From NCBI GenBank assembly GCA_030828265.1, contig JAURCW010000024.1, positions 1-10,794 on the forward strand: a DNA stretch of 10,794 nucleotides, read 5' to 3'. Under the pieces are notes generated by a model, which ran no database searches, was not told where the DNA came from, and worked only from the letters and a program-made list of their open reading frames with translations. Below, piece by piece: positions 7,341 through 10,794 of the stretch. The stretch's first letter is position 1; every line of letters begins with the position of its first letter. Both the position numbers and the translations under genes were made by a program. This DNA comes from Burkholderiales bacterium. GTDB lineage: Bacteria; Pseudomonadota; Gammaproteobacteria; Burkholderiales; Burkholderiaceae_A.

Positions 7341-8438
7341 CTATGACCGCAGGGCATCCCGAACCGCTGCAGCGACCTCATCAACCTGATCATTGGTCAT
7401 CTCAGGGTAGATCGGTAAAGACAGACAACGCTGGCTCACCGACTCGGCCACGGGCAGGCTAAGGCTGGAAAAGCGATCGCCAAAAGCCTTTTGTCGATGC
7501 AGAGGCACCGGGTAATAGACTGCGCTGGCGATCTTCTTATCGGTTAAAAAAGCCGAGATTTGTTCGCGATGATCGGTAAGGATGGTGTACTGGTGAAAGA
7601 CATGCCGACCAATACCATCTTCAAAGGGCGTTGTTACTGGGAGCCCCTGCAGCTTCTCGTTGTAGCGATGGGCTACGCGTCGTCGCTCGGTATTAAACCG
7701 CTCAATATGCTTAAGCTTCACACGAAGAATGGCAGCCTGCAGCTCATCAAGACGGCTGTTGTAGCCAATCACATCGTGGTAATACCGCACATGGCTTCCA
7801 TGGTTACGCAGGGCAAGCAGCTCTTGCTTGTGGGCATCGGTGAGAGTGGTTACAGCACCACCGTCGCCATAACCACCCAGGTTTTTACTTGGGAAGAAGC
7901 TAAAGCAGCCCATAACGCCAAAGCCGCCGGTGGGCTTACCACCCACTGTTGCGCCAAACGACTGCGCACAGTCTTCAATCAGGTAAAGATTGTCTTTGCA
8001 GCAGGCCTCCATAAGCCCATGAACATCAGCAGGCTGGCCAAACAAGTGAACTGCAATCACTGCCTTGGTCTTGGGGGTAACGGCGCCACGTACTTGAGCA
8101 AGATCAAGGTTAAAGGTCTTTGCATCGATATCAACAAACACGGGGGTTGCCCCCACGTAGGCAATGGCCTCGGCCGTTGCGATGAAGGTAAAAGGCGTTG
8201 TAATAACTTCGTCGCCTGGGCCAATGCCTAAAGCAGCCAGTGCCAAATGCAGGGCATCGGTTCCCGATGCGCAGCTAACGACATGGGGAACCGCTAAGCT
8301 TTGGCTCACCTCTTCTTCGAGCTGCCTGACGTTGGGCCCAAGAATGAACTGCGTTGCATCCAGGGCATCAAGCACAGCTTTATCAATGTCCGCCTTTAGA
8401 GAGTGGTACTGCGTACGCAGGTCAACCATGGGTATCAA
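7341..8438 (-). CDS. gnnB: DegT/DnrJ/EryC1-family PLP aminotransferase, probable GnnB
   Basis: This is a type I PLP sugar aminotransferase of 365 residues. The PLP lysine is Lys185 in FFPSKNLGGYGDGG. The phosphate-binding SGTDAL is at 58-63, the ring-stacking and pyridine-binding region has EDCAQSFGA (Asp156), and NHGSH and GYNSRLDELQAA follow in the usual order. Such enzymes convert a ketosugar nucleotide to an aminosugar using glutamate. In A. ferrooxidans GnnB aminates UDP-3-keto-GlcNAc made by GnnA, giving UDP-GlcNAc3N for LpxA. Position 14 bp after the oxidoreductase gene and 45 bp before lpxB supports this role. WbpE-type enzymes of O-antigen synthesis are very similar, and only context separates them. 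The start is TTG, since AAAAGGA lies 9 nt upstream; the ATG three codons later would be 18 nt away. Confidence 0.8.
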   Translation of the reverse strand: MIPMVDLRTQYHSLKADIDKAVLDALDATQFILGPNVRQLEEEVSQSLAVPHVVSCASGTDALHLALAALGIGPGDEVITTPFTFIATAEAIAYVGATPVFVDIDAKTFNLDLAQVRGAVTPKTKAVIAVHLFGQPADVHGLMEACCKDNLYLIEDCAQSFGATVGGKPTGGFGVMGCFSFFPSKNLGGYGDGGAVTTLTDAHKQELLALRNHGSHVRYYHDVIGYNSRLDELQAAILRVKLKHIERFNTERRRVAHRYNEKLQGLPVTTPFEDGIGRHVFHQYTILTDHREQISAFLTDKKIASAVYYPVPLHRQKAFGDRFSSLSLPVAESVSQRCLSLPIYPEMTNDQVDEVAAAVRDALRS

Positions 8439-8447
8439 GATAAACAG

Positions 8448-8454
8448 TCCTTTT
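8448..8454 (-). promoter_or_regulatory. Shine-Dalgarno sequence fixing the TTG start of gnnB
   Basis: AAAAGGA on the minus strand overlaps the stop codon of the upstream oxidoreductase gene (8453-8455) and lies 9 nt before TTG at 8438. This suggests coupled translation of the two genes and favours the TTG over the in-frame ATG at 8429. Confidence 0.5.
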
Positions 8455-9433
8455 AAAGTGAACGGTCAAGGGGTTGGTCGAGACTGGTGGGGCCCTGATG
8501 CACCAGTTCGGTAATACGTATGGCGGTTTCAAGGGCACGCTGACCATCAAGGCCTGAAACGATCACCGGGCCCTCGCCTCGCACGGCGGCAACAAAGGCT
8601 TGAATTTCTGTCAGCAAGGCATCGGCCGACTCAAACGAGGTTTCCTCGCTCACAATTTCTGGAATGCCCGGGTAGAGTTCACGCTCTCCCCGACGATGAA
8701 GACCAAACCGACGCTCTTGGAAATCAATGGTCAGATAAGACTGATGGGCGAAGATCCGCATCTTGCGCTCGGTTTTGTGGCTCACACGGCTTGAAGTGAC
8801 ATTGGCCACGCAGCCATTGGCAAACTCAAGTCGTGCATTGGCAATATCGATAGTCTCCGACAGAATTTTTGCACCGCTTGCAGAAATACGTGCAATGTCC
8901 GAGCCCACCATATTCAGAATAATGTCCACATCGTGAATCATGAGATCAAGCACAACATTCACATCAGCTCCCCGGGGCTTATAGGGTGCAAGCCGATGGG
9001 ACTCAATGAATAAGGGCGAAATCGACTGCCCTGTCACCGCCATGAGCGCAGGGTTAAACCGCTCCAAGTGCCCAATTTGCAAAATGGCACCCGTGGACTG
9101 CGCAATAGCGTTAAGCTCTTTTGCCTCTTCAACAGTGACCGTCATGGGCTTTTCTAAAAGAACGTGAATGCCTCGCTCAAGAAAGGGCTTGGCCGTTGAA
9201 AAGTGCAGCTGGGTGGGTACCACCACACTCACCAAGTCAACTTCATTAAATAGGGCAGTCACATCGGTAAGAGGCTTGCAGCCCTGAAATTCACTGGCAA
9301 CAGCCTGAGCCCGATCGCGATCGGCATCCACAACGGCCACAAGATTAAGGCCCGAAAGCTGGGCGTACTTTTGAGCATGAAACCGCCCAAGGTAACCCAC
9401 ACCTACAACCGCTGCACGTAAAGGTTTGGTCAT
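8453..9433 (-). CDS. gnnA: Gfo/Idh/MocA-family NAD-dependent sugar-nucleotide oxidoreductase, probable GnnA
   Basis: The 326-residue protein has an N-terminal Rossmann domain with GVGYLGRFHA (11-20), an acidic end of beta-2 at VVDAD, and the EKP motif of this family at 94-96, where Lys95 is the catalytic lysine. The C-terminal sheet domain contains DLMIHDVD (163-170), with His167 the probable second catalytic residue. GHLERFNPA at 121-129 is typical of homologues that sit in lipid A gene clusters. GnnA oxidises the 3-hydroxyl of UDP-GlcNAc to a ketone, which GnnB then aminates. It is the first gene of a tight gnnA-gnnB-lpxB operon. The closest alternative is a WbpB-like enzyme acting on UDP-GlcNAcA, but no UDP-GlcNAc dehydrogenase or acetyltransferase partner is present here. 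No Shine-Dalgarno or clear promoter is visible in the 49 bp shared with divergent tadA. Confidence 0.8.
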   Translation of the reverse strand: MTKPLRAAVVGVGYLGRFHAQKYAQLSGLNLVAVVDADRDRAQAVASEFQGCKPLTDVTALFNEVDLVSVVVPTQLHFSTAKPFLERGIHVLLEKPMTVTVEEAKELNAIAQSTGAILQIGHLERFNPALMAVTGQSISPLFIESHRLAPYKPRGADVNVVLDLMIHDVDIILNMVGSDIARISASGAKILSETIDIANARLEFANGCVANVTSSRVSHKTERKMRIFAHQSYLTIDFQERRFGLHRRGERELYPGIPEIVSEETSFESADALLTEIQAFVAAVRGEGPVIVSGLDGQRALETAIRITELVHQGPTSLDQPLDRSL

Positions 9434-9446
9434 GGGGCTAGCGATT

Positions 9447-9971
<525 letters not shown>

Positions 9972-10003
9972 TGCAGAATACGGTTTTTACCAGGAGACAC
10001 ACC

Positions 10004-10794
10004 ATGAAAACTCAGCTTCGAACTGCCTCGGTAGGGCTTGCCGTTGCGGCCCTGTTCTCAAGTACTGCTGTCTTGGGTCAAACCGTGGTTCGTATTGGTC
10101 ACGTTGCCCCCATGACGGGTGGTATTGCCCATCTTGGGAAAGATAACGAGAACGGCGCCAAACTTGCCGTTGCCGACTTGAATAAAGCTGGCCTGACCAT
10201 TGGCGGACAAAAGGTTAAGTTCGAGCTTCTCTCAGAAGACGATGCTGCCGACCCCAAGCAAGGCACTTCGGCTGCGCAAAAACTGGTGGATGCCAAAGTC
10301 GCGGGCGTTATTGGGCACTTAAACTCAGGCACCACCATTCCTGCCTCTACCATCTACAACAAGGCAGGCATTCCCCAAATTTCACCCTCGGCGACCAACC
10401 CGCGTTACACCCTGCAGGGCTATAAAACCGCCTTTCGTGTGGTGGCCAACGACGGCCAACTGGGTGGCACGCTGGGCCGCTATGCCGTGAATGAGCTGAA
10501 GGGCAAGTCCATTGCCATTATTGATGACCGCACCGCCTATGGCCAGGGTGTTGCCGACGAATTCGCAAAGGGCGTTCAAGCCGCGGGTGGCAAGGTTGTG
10601 ACTCGCCAGTACACCACAGATAAGGCCACCGACTTCAGCGCCATTCTTACCACCATTCGTGGCCGCAAACCTGATGTTGTGTTTTTTGGAGGTATGGATG
10701 CCGTGGGCGGCCCCATGCTGCGTCAGATGAAGCAGCTTGGCATCGATGCCAAGTTTATGGGCGGTGATGGCATTTGCACCAGCGAACTGCCCAA
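10004..10794 (+). CDS. Branched-chain amino acid ABC transporter substrate-binding protein (partial)
   Basis: The gene runs off the right edge after 263 codons; the family is usually about 370-380 residues. A Sec signal peptide is clear: basic MKTQLR, a hydrophobic stretch of about 17 residues, and a likely cleavage near LGQ at about 25-26. The mature protein has the type I periplasmic-binding fold of LivJ/LivK: VVRIGHVAPMTGG, GAKLAVADLN, EDDAADPKQG, then GVIGHLNSGTT, and the ISPSATNPRYT segment, where Ser and Thr contact the amino acid backbone. It collects leucine, isoleucine, valine or a related ligand for a LivHMGF-type importer. The exact ligand is not readable, as many Burkholderiales paralogues bind other compounds. 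AGGAG at 9992-9996, 7 nt before the ATG, is a good ribosome binding site. Confidence 0.9.
   Translation, partial: MKTQLRTASVGLAVAALFSSTAVLGQTVVRIGHVAPMTGGIAHLGKDNENGAKLAVADLNKAGLTIGGQKVKFELLSEDDAADPKQGTSAAQKLVDAKVAGVIGHLNSGTTIPASTIYNKAGIPQISPSATNPRYTLQGYKTAFRVVANDGQLGGTLGRYAVNELKGKSIAIIDDRTAYGQGVADEFAKGVQAAGGKVVTRQYTTDKATDFSAILTTIRGRKPDVVFFGGMDAVGGPMLRQMKQLGIDAKFMGGDGICTSELP

Noticed and set aside
7560..8231. 223-residue plus-strand open frame inside gnnB
   Set aside because: It lies wholly antisense to the aminotransferase, whose motifs are all intact, and resembles no family I know.
7341..9433. Aminotransferase/oxidoreductase pair read as O-antigen (WbpB/WbpE-like) genes
   Set aside because: No UDP-GlcNAc dehydrogenase, acetyltransferase, epimerase or glycosyltransferase of an O-antigen locus is present, while lpxA and lpxB are adjacent. 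Kept as an alternative only.

Overview
The window looks like a chromosomal segment of a betaproteobacterium, most likely of the order Burkholderiales. This rests on the gene order smpB | ratA-ratB-guaB-guaA, the style of the GuaA, RatB and LpxL-like proteins, and a LivJ-type binding protein. It is an inference from remembered families; no search was run. Nearly all of the DNA is coding, and no gap between genes exceeds about 60 bp. I see no tRNA, rRNA, insertion sequence or CRISPR array.

Region 1 (1-419) is a chimeric edge. A plus-strand fragment resembling the N-terminal part of a GCS2-type glutamate-cysteine ligase runs in from the left. It meets the minus-strand smpB gene at about 174-188. 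Both are cut at the same point, so SmpB keeps only about 82 native residues. Region 2 (431-4382) is the plus-strand ratA-ratB-guaB-guaA cluster: a START-fold protein, a small RnfH/RatB ubiquitin-like protein, and the two enzymes that turn IMP into GMP. guaB has a one-base deletion near 1670 that splits an otherwise intact gene.

Region 3 (4389-9433) is a lipid A block. It holds a minus-strand LpxL/HtrB-type acyltransferase, plus-strand lpxA, and a minus-strand operon of a Gfo/Idh/MocA oxidoreductase, a DegT-family aminotransferase and lpxB. The last three with LpxA match the GnnA/GnnB/LpxA/LpxB set known from Acidithiobacillus ferrooxidans. That set makes UDP-2,3-diamino sugar, so that lipid A carries amide-linked instead of ester-linked acyl chains at position 3. 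LpxA has Met at the hydrocarbon-ruler site, which predicts a short (C10) 3-hydroxyacyl chain. lpxA and lpxB are convergent and overlap by 32 bp, which is not the usual layout.

Region 4 (9483-10794) has tadA, the tRNA adenosine deaminase, and the start of a branched-chain amino acid ABC transporter binding protein that runs off the right edge.

A pattern crosses the regions. ratA, guaB, lpxA and tadA lack a Shine-Dalgarno sequence. Each has a TANNAT -10-like hexamer ending 5-6 nt before an ATG start, as expected for leaderless mRNAs. ratB, gnnB, lpxB and the livJ-type gene have ordinary Shine-Dalgarno sequences. The strongest candidate for something unusual is the gnnAB-lpxB/lpxA lipid A module in a betaproteobacterial setting.
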